From NCBI GenBank assembly GCA_963678075.2, contig CAXXPK010000003.1, forward strand, positions 434,001 to 498,000: a stretch of DNA of 64,000 bases. Reading direction: 5' to 3'. The translations under genes were made by a program, and so were the position numbers. The stretch's first letter is position 1. The number at the start of each line of letters is the position of its first letter. Positions 50,901 through 59,469 of this stretch are shown one piece after another. Source of the stretch: Oleispirillum sp963678075 (lineage in GTDB: Bacteria > Pseudomonadota > Alphaproteobacteria > Rhodospirillales > Rhodospirillaceae). The notes below the pieces were generated by a model. It did not search any database. It worked only from the letters and a program-made list of their open reading frames with translations, and was not told the origin of the DNA.

Positions 50901-51485
50901 ATTCTGCGACCGCAGGCGGTTTACGGCTATTGGCCGTGCGTGGCGGATGGCGACGCGGTGGTGCTGTTCGACCCGGAAACCGGGGTGGAGGCGGCGCGCT
51001 TCGCCTTTCCACGGCAAAGCGGTGAAGGCGGCCTGTGCCTCGCCGATTTCTTCCGCGATGTATCCAGCGACGAACGCGACATGATCGGCTTGCAGGTGGT
51101 GACGATGGGGGCGCGTGCCTCCGACGTGGCGCGGCAATGGTTCGCCGCCGACAAGTACCAGGATTATCTGTACCTGCACGGGGCATCGGTGGAATTGGCC
51201 GAGGCCCTGGCCGAGCATACCCACAAGCGGATCCGCGCCGAATTGGGCTTCGCGGCAGAAGACGATCGCGACATCGAAACGATGTTGAATCAGGGGTATC
51301 GCGGATCGCGCTATTCCTTCGGCTATCCGGCCTGTCCGAATCTGGAGGATCAGGCGCGGATTCTGGCGCTTCTGGGGGCGGATCGGATTGGTGTTTCGTT
51401 GTCCGATGAATTCCAGCTGGAGCCGGAACAATCGACCTCGGCCATTGTCGCGCTTCATCCGCAGGCAAAATACTTCGGCGTTTAG
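47994..51485 (+). CDS. metH: Cobalamin-dependent methionine synthase
   Basis: A 1,163-aa modular enzyme. In order: homocysteine domain with zinc ligands in GLNCATG and GGCCGTRPEH, pterin-binding domain (SIGERCNANGSRKF), cap domain, cobalamin domain with VKGDVHDIGKNLV (B12-coordinating His), and the C-terminal reactivation domain (YGYWPC, EQSTSAIVALHP). Complete and in frame. It transfers the methyl group from methyl-THF to homocysteine and needs vitamin B12. No cobalamin riboswitch is visible upstream. Confidence 0.97.
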   Translation: MRDFLTALSERVLLCDGGMGSLVQALDLSVETDFLGHENCTEALILARPDVVRDIHARYFAAGADCVETDTFGGSPVTLAEFDLADRAFEINKRAAEVAREAAEGFADGRDRFVMGSIGPGTKLPSLGHIVYDTLETAFATQCAGLIAGGADAFLIETCQDPLQIKAAVNGAKAANVAVGASLPILVQITVETTGTLLVGTDIAAAVTAMQALGVNSIGLNCATGPAEMAKYVKWLSENWPGLISVQPNAGLPELVDGKTHYPLTPAELAAWHERFVVEDGINMAGGCCGTRPEHIAAVDAMLRRLGGAKYRPSPVKRSVHWVPAVASLYGQVPLRQENAFLSIGERCNANGSRKFRDFQDAENWDGIVGMARGQVKEGSHTLDVCTAFVGRNEMSDMTEVVTCLRGSVDAPLVIDSTDTKVIEAALKLYGGKAIINSINFEDGEAEAAERLALARKYGAAVVALTIDEDGMAKDAAGKLRIARRLYDFACVKHGLPPSDLMFDPLTFTICTGNPDDRRLALETLEAIRQIRADMPDCQIVLGLSNVSFGLKPAARHALNSVFLDHAVKAGMTGAILHVSKIMPLYAIPAAEAKAAEDLILARGTEGYDPLQAFIALFENKADAATEARPEPATVEERLKRRIVDGNRVGLDDDLKTAMKSYSPLEIINTLLLDGMKTVGELFGLGKMQLPFVLQSAETMKAAVAFLEPFMKRVEGSHKGVMVLATVKGDVHDIGKNLVDIILTNNGYKVVNLGIKQPVEDILAAAAEHKADVIGLSGLLVKSTVIMRDNLVEMARRGLSPPVILGGAALTRKFVEEDCVDAYAGCGRVAYARDAFDGLDLMAKVADGGFDAFLAGQQDKRRGRPSHRNRELGRAKRPAERPLDYAALALRRVELAKNAPVPTPPFWGARVVESVPVKALIPFVNERMLYQFQWGYKKQGRSLEDWKAVAAKEIRPIFHDLVARCEAEEILRPQAVYGYWPCVADGDAVVLFDPETGVEAARFAFPRQSGEGGLCLADFFRDVSSDERDMIGLQVVTMGARASDVARQWFAADKYQDYLYLHGASVELAEALAEHTHKRIRAELGFAAEDDRDIETMLNQGYRGSRYSFGYPACPNLEDQARILALLGADRIGVSLSDEFQLEPEQSTSAIVALHPQAKYFGV

Positions 51486-51573
51486 GGGAGAAGCACTTCG
51501 GGGCGTGTCCTGGATCGCCGCAGGCTTCACCATGCGAAGGTCCCGGATCAGGACGGGGTAAGGTTTGGGGACG

Positions 51574-52491
51574 ATGGGGTTCGCCGAGACTCCGGAACGA
51601 GCCCTGGCGACGGCGCGGCGCGCGGCGGATGCGATGACCCTGCACGGGATGGTGCCGCATCCCCGCAACTATGCCCTGTGGTACGTCTATTGCGCGGCCA
51701 CGATGCCGGAACTCAATCGCGCCGTCGATGCCGCCCAGCCCTTTACCGAGGCCCGTTGCGCCAGCCTTCACGCGCGTTTCCTGGCCGAACCGGAAAACGA
51801 TCCCAGTTGGGAGGCGGCCAGCGAAAGCGTCCGCCAAAGCGTTCTGCGCGCCATGGAATACGTCGGCGCGGCGCATTGCGGCGCCAGCGGATACGGTCTG
51901 GCCATCGAGGCGGTGACCGACCGCCTGGAGGGGGGCGTCGCCGAACCGGAGGAATTGGCCCTGGTGTTGACCCAGGCGGCGGAGGAAACAAGGCGTTTCG
52001 TCGATCTCAGCCGCTCGCTTGAGGAAAATCTGGAGCAGTCCTCGCGCGAGATTGTGCAGGCCCGTGAACATTTGGAGGCCCTGCGCCGCGAGGGACGTTC
52101 CGATGCGGTGATTGGTCTGGCGACCCGCCGGGTGTTCGAAATCGCCTCGAAGGAAACCGTGCTTCTGGCGGAACACGACCGCGAGCCGCTGTCGGTGATC
52201 GTCATGGATATCGACAATTTCCAGAACTTCAGCGGCAATTTCGGCGAACGGGTCGGGGAACAGGTGTTGCGCTTGATTGGTCGGTCGGTCACCGAAAGCA
52301 TCCGTGCCGGGATCGCGGCGCGCAGCGTCGTCAACCGTCGCACCCAGACCACCCTGGGGCAGGTGACGATGTCGTTGGGCATCGCCGAATGGCGGGTGGG
52401 CGAATCGCCGCCGGAATTGATGCGCCGCGCCGGCGAGGCCCTGCATGCCGCCAAGGCCGGGGGGCGCAACCGCGCGGTGACCGCTCCCTAG
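51574..52491 (+). CDS. GGDEF-family protein lacking its GGDEF motif
   Basis: A 305-aa protein. Residues 1-150 form a helical domain as found before GGDEF domains in Rhodospirillales regulators (HPRNYALWYVYC, PSWEAASESVR). The C-terminal domain begins GLATRRVFE and has IVMDIDNFQNFS and TMSLGIAEW with the conserved tail AGEALHAAKAGGRN. The expected RYGGEEF segment is absent: TESIRAGIAARSVVNRRT joins the parts around residue 245. An in-frame deletion of some 30 residues is inferred. It cannot be a cyclase. The TAG stop is formed by TA of the target site and G of IS427 copy 5. Confidence 0.75.
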   Translation: MGFAETPERALATARRAADAMTLHGMVPHPRNYALWYVYCAATMPELNRAVDAAQPFTEARCASLHARFLAEPENDPSWEAASESVRQSVLRAMEYVGAAHCGASGYGLAIEAVTDRLEGGVAEPEELALVLTQAAEETRRFVDLSRSLEENLEQSSREIVQAREHLEALRREGRSDAVIGLATRRVFEIASKETVLLAEHDREPLSVIVMDIDNFQNFSGNFGERVGEQVLRLIGRSVTESIRAGIAARSVVNRRTQTTLGQVTMSLGIAEWRVGESPPELMRRAGEALHAAKAGGRNRAVTAP

Positions 52492-53151
52492 GTTCAGGAC
52501 CCATTAAATTATTGTCAGGCAGATCGGCGGCTGATTCACTCATGGGAGGGAGGACCCCATCCATGAGTGATCTGTTTTGGTTGTCAGAGAGGCAGTTGGC
52601 GAAGATCGAGCCGCATTTCCCGCTATCGCATGGCGTGCCGCGGGTTGATGATCGTCGCAACCCACCTGAAAGCTCATCGGACCGCCGCGAGCCTCTATAA
52701 AAAGGGGCTCTTCCCCGATGTATCGGACGCACAAAAGGCGGGCTGAACCCCAAGCTTCATGCGGTTTGCGACGGACAAGGAAGGCCCCTCATCCTGCTGC
52801 TCAGCGAGGGGCAAATGAGCGATCACAAAGGCGCGATGCTGTTGCTCGACCTATTTCCCAAGGCCAACGTCCTGATCGCCGACAAGGGCTATGACGGTGA
52901 TCCCCTTCGAGAGGCTTTGACACAGCGAGGGATCGCTACATGCATCCCGCCAATGCGTCATCGCAAAACCCAGCACGCTTACGACAAAACCCTCTATCGC
53001 CAGCGTCATAGGATCGAGAACCTCTTCGCTCGCCTCAAGGATTGGCGGGGTATCCACACCCGATATGACCGATGCGCGGATATCTTCTTTGCCGCCGTCA
53101 TCATCGCGGTACTCCTCCTCTTCTGGATCGAACCTTAATGAGTCCTGGGCC
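52491..53151 (+). mobile_element. IS427-like insertion sequence, copy 5 (661 bp, 185-bp deletion)
   Basis: Both ends are intact. Relative to copy 1, 185 bp are missing between two 12-bp direct repeats GGTTGATGATCG (686 and 871 in copy 1). The 5' flank is TA (52489-52490) but the 3' flank is TG. The right flank is a truncated ClC gene, the left flank the end of the GGDEF gene. Confidence 0.9.
52565..53138 (+). pseudogene. IS427 transposase, copy 5, OrfA deleted internally
   Basis: OrfA starts normally at 52565 (MSDLFWL) but the 185-bp deletion removes its middle and shifts the frame, ending it at 52700. OrfB from 52815 (MSDHKGAML) is intact alone. The element lacks the first catalytic Asp in frame. 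Confidence 0.8.
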
Positions 53152-54216
53152 TGGGCCCTGGTTTCTGGTCATTTCCATGACGATCACCGCGACGGTGATC
53201 GGCGATTGCACGATGCCGGTAAAATACGCCGCCATTCCCAGAAGGATGCAGGCATTCGCAGGAGTGTCGGGAAGGAAGTTGGCGACCGTTGCCCCCAAAC
53301 CCGCGCCGGAGGAAAGAGATGGTGAAAACAGTCCGCCGGGAATGCCGCTTAAATAGGACACCGCAGGGGCGAGAATCTTGAGCGGGAAGAAGGCATGGGA
53401 AAGGGTTTCTCCGCCCAGCAATGCCCGCGCTTCGTTGTATCCGGTGCCGTATGTGGTGTTGCCCGAGGCGAGGCCGATGCAGGCCAGGGCGAGGCCGCAA
53501 CACGTGGCGAAGGCCACTGGCCGGCGCCGTGCAAGGCGACCGACTGCGCCGGGCAGACCGCGCTGGCTGGCGGTGACGAGCAGGCGCGAGAACAGTCCGC
53601 CGAGGAGCCCGCCGAGGAGGCCGATCACGCCGACCGCGAACCACCCCCGACCGATGTCCAGCATCACCAACGAGTGGCCGAAATAGGGGGAATTCCCGAC
53701 CAAGGCGATGGAGGTGATGCCCGCCGCGATCCCGGCGGCGCCGCCCGCTAGGGTCATGCTGCGTTCGCTCAACGCGGTGTTCATGTGAAAGATGCGCGAA
53801 ATCTGCAGCATCAGCGACGCGCCGACTTGGATCGTGGGCCCCTCGCGGCCGCCCGACGCGCCGGAGGCAAGACCAATGGCGGTCAGCGCGATCTTGGCGA
53901 ATGCAATGGGGATCGAGAGCACGTTCTTGCGCTGTTCGGCGGAAAGGCTCAACGCCGCGATGATCAACGCGATGGCGGGATGCCAGGAAATCGCTTGATG
54001 ACAGTACGCGAAGGCGCGTTCGGTGATCTGCGCGAAGAATATCGCGACGAGGGCGACGGCGATGCCGCCCAACCATACCGACAGTCGTTGTGTCCAGCGC
54101 GCGGCGAACTGCCAGGTGGCGGTGGTTCTGATCGTCTGGAATCGCGATCCGGCGTGGCCGAATCTGAAGATACGCGGCATGATGCTCTCGAACGGGCGCC
54201 GAATGAGAAAACGCAC
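53152..54216 (-). pseudogene. ClC-family chloride channel/antiporter, truncated and internally deleted
   Basis: An integral membrane ClC protein. Family motifs ASGGREGPTIQVGA, GGLFSPSLSSGAGLGA and AAYFTGIVQSPITVAVIVMEMT are present. Two defects are seen. The C-terminus ends at IS427 copy 5 after MTRNQ. Around residue 88, ALIIAAL joins SLSAEQRKN, and the GSGIPQ ion-pathway motif expected here is missing, which implies an in-frame deletion of about 30 residues. ATG 54216 or 54180 may be the start. Not functional as a channel. Confidence 0.8.
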
Positions 54217-54473
54217 GCCACGTGCCGGCGTGAACGGACGTGGCGGTTTGCTGAAACCGATTTTTGTTTTCCCGCGATGTTGCAGGCGGGCCTCCTGGTT
54301 TTAGCAACCGGGGTCCGGCGAGGGTAAGGAGTTTCCGAGCTTTTTGCCGGGTTTTCTCGAACCAGTGCGGTAACCGGAAAAGACGCGCGTGGGTTATCCT
54401 TGCCACGGCGGGCGCGAATGAGGCACAACACCCCTTCGCCGCCGCTTCACCTGAATAATGGCCGATAGACGTT

Positions 54474-56681
54474 ATGTCCGATCCTTTTACCCTGGACGAC
54501 GGGTTCGCTCCGCCGCCGCTTGGTCCTTCGCCGGAAGAATTGCTTGCCGGACTCAATCCCGAGCAGGGAGAGGCGGTGCGCACCGTCGAGGGCCCGGTGT
54601 TGGTGCTGTCCGGCGCGGGTACCGGTAAGACCAAGGTGCTGGTGACGCGGCTGGCCTATTTGCTGGCCGGGGGATTCGCGCAGCCGTGGCAGATTCTGTC
54701 GGTCACCTTCACCAATCGCGCGGCGCGGGAAATGCGCGAACGCGTCACCGCGATGATCGGCGACGACGCGGCGTCGGTGATGCTGGGGACCTTCCATGCC
54801 CTGGGGGCGCGGATGTTGCGCCGCGACGGGGCGCGTATCGGTTTGCCGCAGGACTTCACCATCCTGGACGCCGATGATCAGTTGCGGCTGATCAAACAGG
54901 TGTCGGCGGGGCTGGGGCTGGATACCAAGCGCTGGCCGCCGCAGGCGTTGTCCGCAGTGATTCAGCGGTGGAAGGATCGCGGTGTCGGTCCCGATCAGGT
55001 CGGCGCCGATCCCGGCGCGGAATATGCGGGGGGGCGTGCGGTCGCCGCCTATCGCGCCTATCAGGACGAACTGACGCGTTTGTCCGCCTGCGATTTTGGC
55101 GATCTTCTGCTGAAATGTCTGGATCTGTTCCGGGCCGCGCCCGATGTGCTGGAACGCTATCAGCGGCGCTTCCGCTACATTCTGGTGGACGAGTACCAGG
55201 ACACCAACGTCGCGCAGGGCTTGTGGTTGAAGGCGCTGGCGATGGGGCATCGCAACCTCTGCTGCGTCGGCGACGACGATCAATCGATCTATTCCTGGCG
55301 TGGGGCGGAGGTCGGCAACATCCTGCGCTTCGCCCACGATTTTCCCGGCGCCAAGGTGATCCGGTTGGAAACCAACTATCGCTCCACCGGGCATATCCTG
55401 GCCGCCGCCTCGCACCTAATCGCGCGCAATGCCGATCGTTTGGGCAAGACCCTGCGTCCGGCGGCGGGCGAGTGGGGGGAAAAGGTCAAGGTTCGGGGCG
55501 TCTGGACCGGCGAGGACGAGGCCCGTGTCGTCGTCGAGGAAGCCGAGACGCTGCAACGCCGCAAGGTGCCGCTGTCGCAAATCGCCATCCTGGTGCGTGC
55601 CGGGCACCAGACCCGCGCCTTCGAAGAACGGTTGATGAGGGCGGGCGTGCCGTACCGCGTGGTCGGCGGCCCACGATTCTATGAGCGTCAGGAAATCCGC
55701 GATGCGGTGGCCTATCTGCGGCTGATCCGGCAGCCCGCCGACGACCTGGCGTTCGAACGCATCGTCAACCTGCCGCGCCGGGGAATCGGCGATGCGACGG
55801 TCGAGTTGCTGCGGACGGCGGCGCGCGGGCAGGGGGTGCCGATAACCCGCGTGGCCGAGGAAATGATCGCGCAGAATGCGTTGCCGGCGCGGGCGCGTGG
55901 GGCTTTGTCGCGGTTTTTGTCCGAGGTCGAGGGCTGGCGCGGGCTGGCCGAGGGCGCCGATCCGCGCTCCCTGCTCTCCGAAGTGCTGGAGGCGTCGGGC
56001 TATCTGGAGATGTGGCGGCGGGATAAGTCGCCGGATGCGCCGGGCCGGGTCGAAAACCTGAAGGAACTGATCGCCGCCCACGACGAATTCGCCGACCTGG
56101 GCGAATTTCTGGAATACGTCAGTCTGGTCATGGAAAATCAGGCGGGGGACGATGTCGATCGCCTGTCGGTGATGACCTTGCATGCCGCCAAGGGGCTGGA
56201 GTTCGACCATGTCTTCCTGCCGGGATGGGAAGATGGGGTCTTCCCCAATCAGCGGGCCTTGGACGAATCCGGGAGCAAGGGGTTGGAGGAGGAACGCCGA
56301 CTCGCCCATGTCGGTCTGACCCGGGCGCGAAAAGGCGTCGTCGTTACCTTCGCGGCGGCCCGGCGGATTTACGGTCAGTGGCAGAACAATATGCCCAGCC
56401 GGTTCATCGACGATTTGCCCGTCGATCATATCGCGCGGATTTCCGAGGCCGGTGGCGGGGCCTTCGTGCCGCCGCCGTCGCGCGCCGTGGTAGCGGCTCA
56501 GCCGTCGTTCGGCGGGGGCGGGAGTGGGACCGAATCCGCCTATAGGCGCGGGCAGCGGGTCTTCCACGACAAGTTCGGCTATGGCGAGGTCCGCGCGGTG
56601 GATGGCAACAAACTGGAAATCGCCTTCGAGAAGGCGGGTTTGAAAAAGGTGATGGCGGGTTTCGTCGCACCCGCCGATTAA
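54474..56681 (+). CDS. uvrD: UvrD/PcrA-type DNA helicase
   Basis: A 735-aa superfamily 1A 3'-5' helicase for nucleotide-excision and mismatch repair. Motif I LSGAGTGKT, Ia VTFTNRAAREM, II LVDEYQDTN, III VGDDDQSIYSWRGA, IV LETNYRS, V TLHAAKGLEFDHVF, VI RRLAHVGLTRARK. The C-terminal FHDKFGYGEV tail matches the RNA-polymerase-binding motif of the family. Complete. Its stop is 11 bp from prmA. Confidence 0.95.
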   Translation: MSDPFTLDDGFAPPPLGPSPEELLAGLNPEQGEAVRTVEGPVLVLSGAGTGKTKVLVTRLAYLLAGGFAQPWQILSVTFTNRAAREMRERVTAMIGDDAASVMLGTFHALGARMLRRDGARIGLPQDFTILDADDQLRLIKQVSAGLGLDTKRWPPQALSAVIQRWKDRGVGPDQVGADPGAEYAGGRAVAAYRAYQDELTRLSACDFGDLLLKCLDLFRAAPDVLERYQRRFRYILVDEYQDTNVAQGLWLKALAMGHRNLCCVGDDDQSIYSWRGAEVGNILRFAHDFPGAKVIRLETNYRSTGHILAAASHLIARNADRLGKTLRPAAGEWGEKVKVRGVWTGEDEARVVVEEAETLQRRKVPLSQIAILVRAGHQTRAFEERLMRAGVPYRVVGGPRFYERQEIRDAVAYLRLIRQPADDLAFERIVNLPRRGIGDATVELLRTAARGQGVPITRVAEEMIAQNALPARARGALSRFLSEVEGWRGLAEGADPRSLLSEVLEASGYLEMWRRDKSPDAPGRVENLKELIAAHDEFADLGEFLEYVSLVMENQAGDDVDRLSVMTLHAAKGLEFDHVFLPGWEDGVFPNQRALDESGSKGLEEERRLAHVGLTRARKGVVVTFAAARRIYGQWQNNMPSRFIDDLPVDHIARISEAGGGAFVPPPSRAVVAAQPSFGGGGSGTESAYRRGQRVFHDKFGYGEVRAVDGNKLEIAFEKAGLKKVMAGFVAPAD

Positions 56682-56692
56682 GGAGATAAGCC

Positions 56693-57631
56693 GTGGAACA
56701 GTGGCGTCTGGCGTTGGAAAGCGACAAGGCGGCGGTCGAGGCCTATGAACAGGCGTTGGAGCCGTTCGCTCCGGCGTTGCTGGTGTTCGAGGCGGACGAG
56801 GCCAAGGGCATCTGGTCCCTGGAAGCGATCGGCGAGAACGACCCCGACCGCGCGGGCATCGCCGCCGCGTTGACCGCCGCCGCCGCCCAACTGGGGGGCG
56901 CCTGTCCGGGGTATGCTCTGGAGGCGTTGGAGCAGCGCGATTGGCTGCGCGAAAATCTGGTCAGCTTTCCGCCGTTGCCGATTGGGCGTTTCTTCGTTCA
57001 CGGTTGCCACGTGGCGGTGCCCAATCGATCCGGTCGCGTCGCCATTCTGGTGGATGCCGCCACCGCTTTCGGTTCCGGCGAGCATCCGACCACCATGGGC
57101 TGCTTGCTGGCGTTGCATGCCTTGAAGCGGCTGGATAAACGCCCGGCCCGCGTTCTCGACATGGGGTGCGGTTCGGGCATCCTGTCGATCGGTGCCGCCA
57201 AGATCTGGCCGGTCCGGGTCGATGCCGTGGACATCGACCCGGAATCGGTGCGGGTCACCCGGTTTAACGCGGTGCGCAATCGCGTTGCCCATGCAATGCG
57301 GTCGGATGCCGGGGACGGCTATCGCAGTCCGTTGGTGCGCGGCAACGCGCCCTATGCCCTGATCCTTTCCAACATCCTGGCGAAACCGCTGATGAAAATG
57401 GCGCCCGCGTTGAACCGCGCCCTGGCGCCGAACGGCGTCGCCGTGCTGTCGGGTCTGTTGGTGAAGCAGGAAGCGATGGTGCTGGCCGCTCACCGCGCGC
57501 AGGGGTTGGTCAAGGTCGCCAGTTTCCGCCATCGTGGTTGGAGCACCCTGGTCCTGTGCAAATCCGGCGCGGGTACGCCGGGACGCATCCGCCTGCCGCG
57601 CTTCACCCCGCGCGGCCCGGTGACGATTTAG
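56693..57631 (+). CDS. prmA: Ribosomal protein L11 methyltransferase
   Basis: A 312-aa class I methyltransferase that trimethylates L11. SAM motif LDMGCGSGILSIGAAK, the family segment ATAFGSGEHPTT, and ILSNILAKPLMKMAP. GTG 56693 follows AAGGAGATAAG. It is 11 bp after uvrD and so probably cotranscribed. The gene is intact. Confidence 0.93.
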   Translation: MEQWRLALESDKAAVEAYEQALEPFAPALLVFEADEAKGIWSLEAIGENDPDRAGIAAALTAAAAQLGGACPGYALEALEQRDWLRENLVSFPPLPIGRFFVHGCHVAVPNRSGRVAILVDAATAFGSGEHPTTMGCLLALHALKRLDKRPARVLDMGCGSGILSIGAAKIWPVRVDAVDIDPESVRVTRFNAVRNRVAHAMRSDAGDGYRSPLVRGNAPYALILSNILAKPLMKMAPALNRALAPNGVAVLSGLLVKQEAMVLAAHRAQGLVKVASFRHRGWSTLVLCKSGAGTPGRIRLPRFTPRGPVTI

Positions 57632-57699
57632 GGGAGGGTAGAAGGCCGCGCGCTGCCACGGCTGTCCGGTTCATTCTCGCGCAACCTTTCCGCACCCCC

Positions 57700-57815
57700 A
57701 TCGTCATGACCGGGCGTGTCCCGGTCATCCACGAGTTGTTGTTTTTCAAAGGATTGTAGAACAAGGCGTGGACCCCCGAGTCAAGCTTGGGGACGGGCAT
57801 GACGATGGGGGACGT
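57700..57815. repeat. Alphaproteobacterial intergenic palindromic repeat
   Basis: The sequence CATGACCGGGCGTGTCCCGG followed by TCATCCACG, and about 55 bp later the partner CGTGGACCCCCGAGTCAAGC with TTGGGGACGGGCATGACG, forms the inverted-arm repeat common in alphaproteobacterial genomes (in translation VIHE and DPRVKLGD). The surrounding region 57632-58262 has no convincing gene. Confidence 0.65.
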
Positions 57816-58262
57816 GGAATCGCCGGGCGAAAACAAACCGGGTACTTGCGGGCTCCGCCCACACCCGCACAGGGCCGCGGGCCCTGTGTATCCGTTCCCT
57901 TTTTCGCTGCGCCCCTGGCCATCAACCACCACGCCGACGCCCGTTACGCCGCTGCACTTCGCGCGAAAACCAGAGACGGCAGGGATGGGCCGTGAACGGA
58001 ATGACGGGTTTCGAGGCTGCAAGCTATATATGGGGCACCCTCTTTGCCCAGGCTGCGCCCGGCAAGGCATTCCTGGCCACGGTGCCAAGCTCTCCAGATA
58101 GGGGTTCCAAGCTAGATTGGCCGGTGCCGTCTCTGCTGACCGAATGTAGCAGGCAACGTCACAGCTTTACGCTACTGTTCGGGAGTGGTCCCGTTTCAGG
58201 CAGATTATTTATTGTACGGGATGAAGCTAAATTAGCGCTCACGCGCATTCTAGCCGCTTCAC

Positions 58263-58811
58263 CTACTCTTTCCATTTAGACAATTGCTTCTTCATTTCGT
58301 CGCTAGGAAGGTCCGTGAGAAACCGATCGAGACGCGCCGGATCGGGTTCGTGTCGCACCGAATCGAGCAAAATTTCCCACGTCTCCACATTATCGGCTTC
58401 TTCTGTCAGCAGAACGCCAATGCTGTATTTCTGAGCGAGTTCTAGAATTCGCTCGCCTTCGCTACTTTTCTCGAAAATCGCCCGCGATGTCGCGTAGAGA
58501 ACGTAACTCCGGTGTGCCGCCTCATGATGAGCGATCGCCTCCAGCACGCCCATAACACTGATTGCCTCGGCAGGTTTCACCTCGAAGGTCACTATCTCCA
58601 ACCGTTTGGGGAGATAGATGTAACGTCTAATTCCCGCTGCCTTGATATCGGGACGCGTAAACGTGCCCCCGGTATCTTTCGATCCCCGAGAATGAGTTTC
58701 TTCGACCATTACGTCATCGAGTGCAAACCTATTGATCCATCGGCTCTTGATGGCTTGCTTTACCAGGGTGTTGAAGAAGTCAGAGTGGCTCGCAGACGAA
58801 GCCTGATTCAT
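58263..58811 (-). pseudogene. HrgA/COG2958-like nuclease-related protein, N-terminus cut by IS-X
   Basis: The C-terminal 167 or so residues of a protein resembling the HrgA/COG2958 group: FTRPDI, then a segment RRYIYLPKRLEIVTFEVKP with a possible PD-(D/E)xK-type E-x-K, and GVLEAIAHHEAAHRSYVLYA. Authentic sequence begins at about LVKQAIKSRW (58765), where IS-X ends. The first residues from ATG 58811 (MNQASSASHS) are IS-X sequence. The N-terminal winged-helix part is gone. A role in restriction is suspected for the family but not shown here. Confidence 0.55.
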
Positions 58812-59250
58812 CGCTGCTATGGATGTAGATGTGGCCAACCAATCGGCCAGCAGTGCCGAGGGCGACCCATCCTCTCCCGCAAGCAATATCGGCGTCGTTG
58901 TGGCCTTCCCACGAGAATTCGGCGCAGACGGCACCATCCCGGCTCCCGTAACGCACGTCGAGCCATCTCTTGACCGCGCCGAACACCAGTTCGCCATCAG
59001 AGGCGCCACCAAAGGTAATGTGGGCGGGCTCCAGAAGGTCGAGATGATCATCTGGCCAAGTGTCCATCTCGACGATGCTCCAGCGGCCTTCGAAGACTTT
59101 GGCAAAGGCGGGCGGGCGCTTCATGTGGGCATCTCCCCTGCCAGCAGTTTGGGTGGTCGCAGCAGATTGTAGGCGGCTGCCGAGAAAGCGAAGGCCCAAT
59201 CCACCTTATCAAGGCCGCGCAGTTTGGTTTTCCGCATCCCTGCGACTGTC
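58766..59250 (-). mobile_element. IS-X remnant (3' end with passenger gene)
   Basis: From the terminus GGGTGTTGAAGAAG (58766) to 59250, where identity with the copy at 1-429 stops and a GHMP-kinase fragment begins. It contains the last 43 or so codons of the transposase (to AYNLLRPPKLLAGEMPT) and the full passenger gene. The terminus is an inverted match to the other IS-X end at 11570. The 5' two thirds are missing. Confidence 0.75.
58780..59122 (-). CDS. IS-X passenger protein, unknown function (complete)
   Basis: A 113-aa acidic protein, MKRPPAFAKVFEGRWSIVE, with AHITFGGASDGELVFGAVKRW, LDVRYGSRDGAVCAEFSWEG and GRGWVALGTAGRLVGHIYIH. It looks like a small beta-rich fold. No catalytic motif is recognised. 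ATG 59122 overlaps the transposase TGA, and its own stop (58780) is only 14 bp inside the IS terminus, so it lies fully within IS-X. It could be a transposition regulator or a host-interaction factor. Function is unknown. Confidence 0.75.
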
Positions 59251-59397
59251 CTGTCCACGGCCATCGACAAATACTGCTACATCACGGCGCGCTATCTGCC
59301 GCCCTTCTTCCCGACCACGCACCGCATCGTCTGGAGCCACATCGAGACCATCAGCAGCATCGCCGAGATTCTGCACCCGGCCGTGCGCGAGGCCTTA
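59251..59397 (+). pseudogene. GHMP-kinase fragment (heptose-7-phosphate kinase-like)
   Basis: An internal piece of about 48 codons reading VLSTAIDKYCYITARYLPPFF and RIVWSHIETISSIAEI, then LHPAVREAL. It matches the N-terminal region of GHMP kinases of the HddA (glycero-manno-heptose 7-phosphate kinase) type. It is cut by IS-X on the left and by IS427 copy 6 on the right, and no other part of the gene is in the window. Confidence 0.7.
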
Positions 59398-59469
59398 GGC
59401 TCAGGACCCATTAAATTATTGTCAGGCAGATCGGCGGCTGATTCACTCATGGGAGGGAGGCCCCCATCC

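Noticed and set aside
50037..52446. Very long minus-strand frames opposite metH and the GGDEF gene
   Set aside because: They are shadows of strongly coding plus-strand genes.
57992..58279. 95-codon plus-strand frame between prmA and the nuclease-like fragment
   Set aside because: Low-complexity intergenic sequence overlapping the end of the minus-strand gene, with no homology sense.
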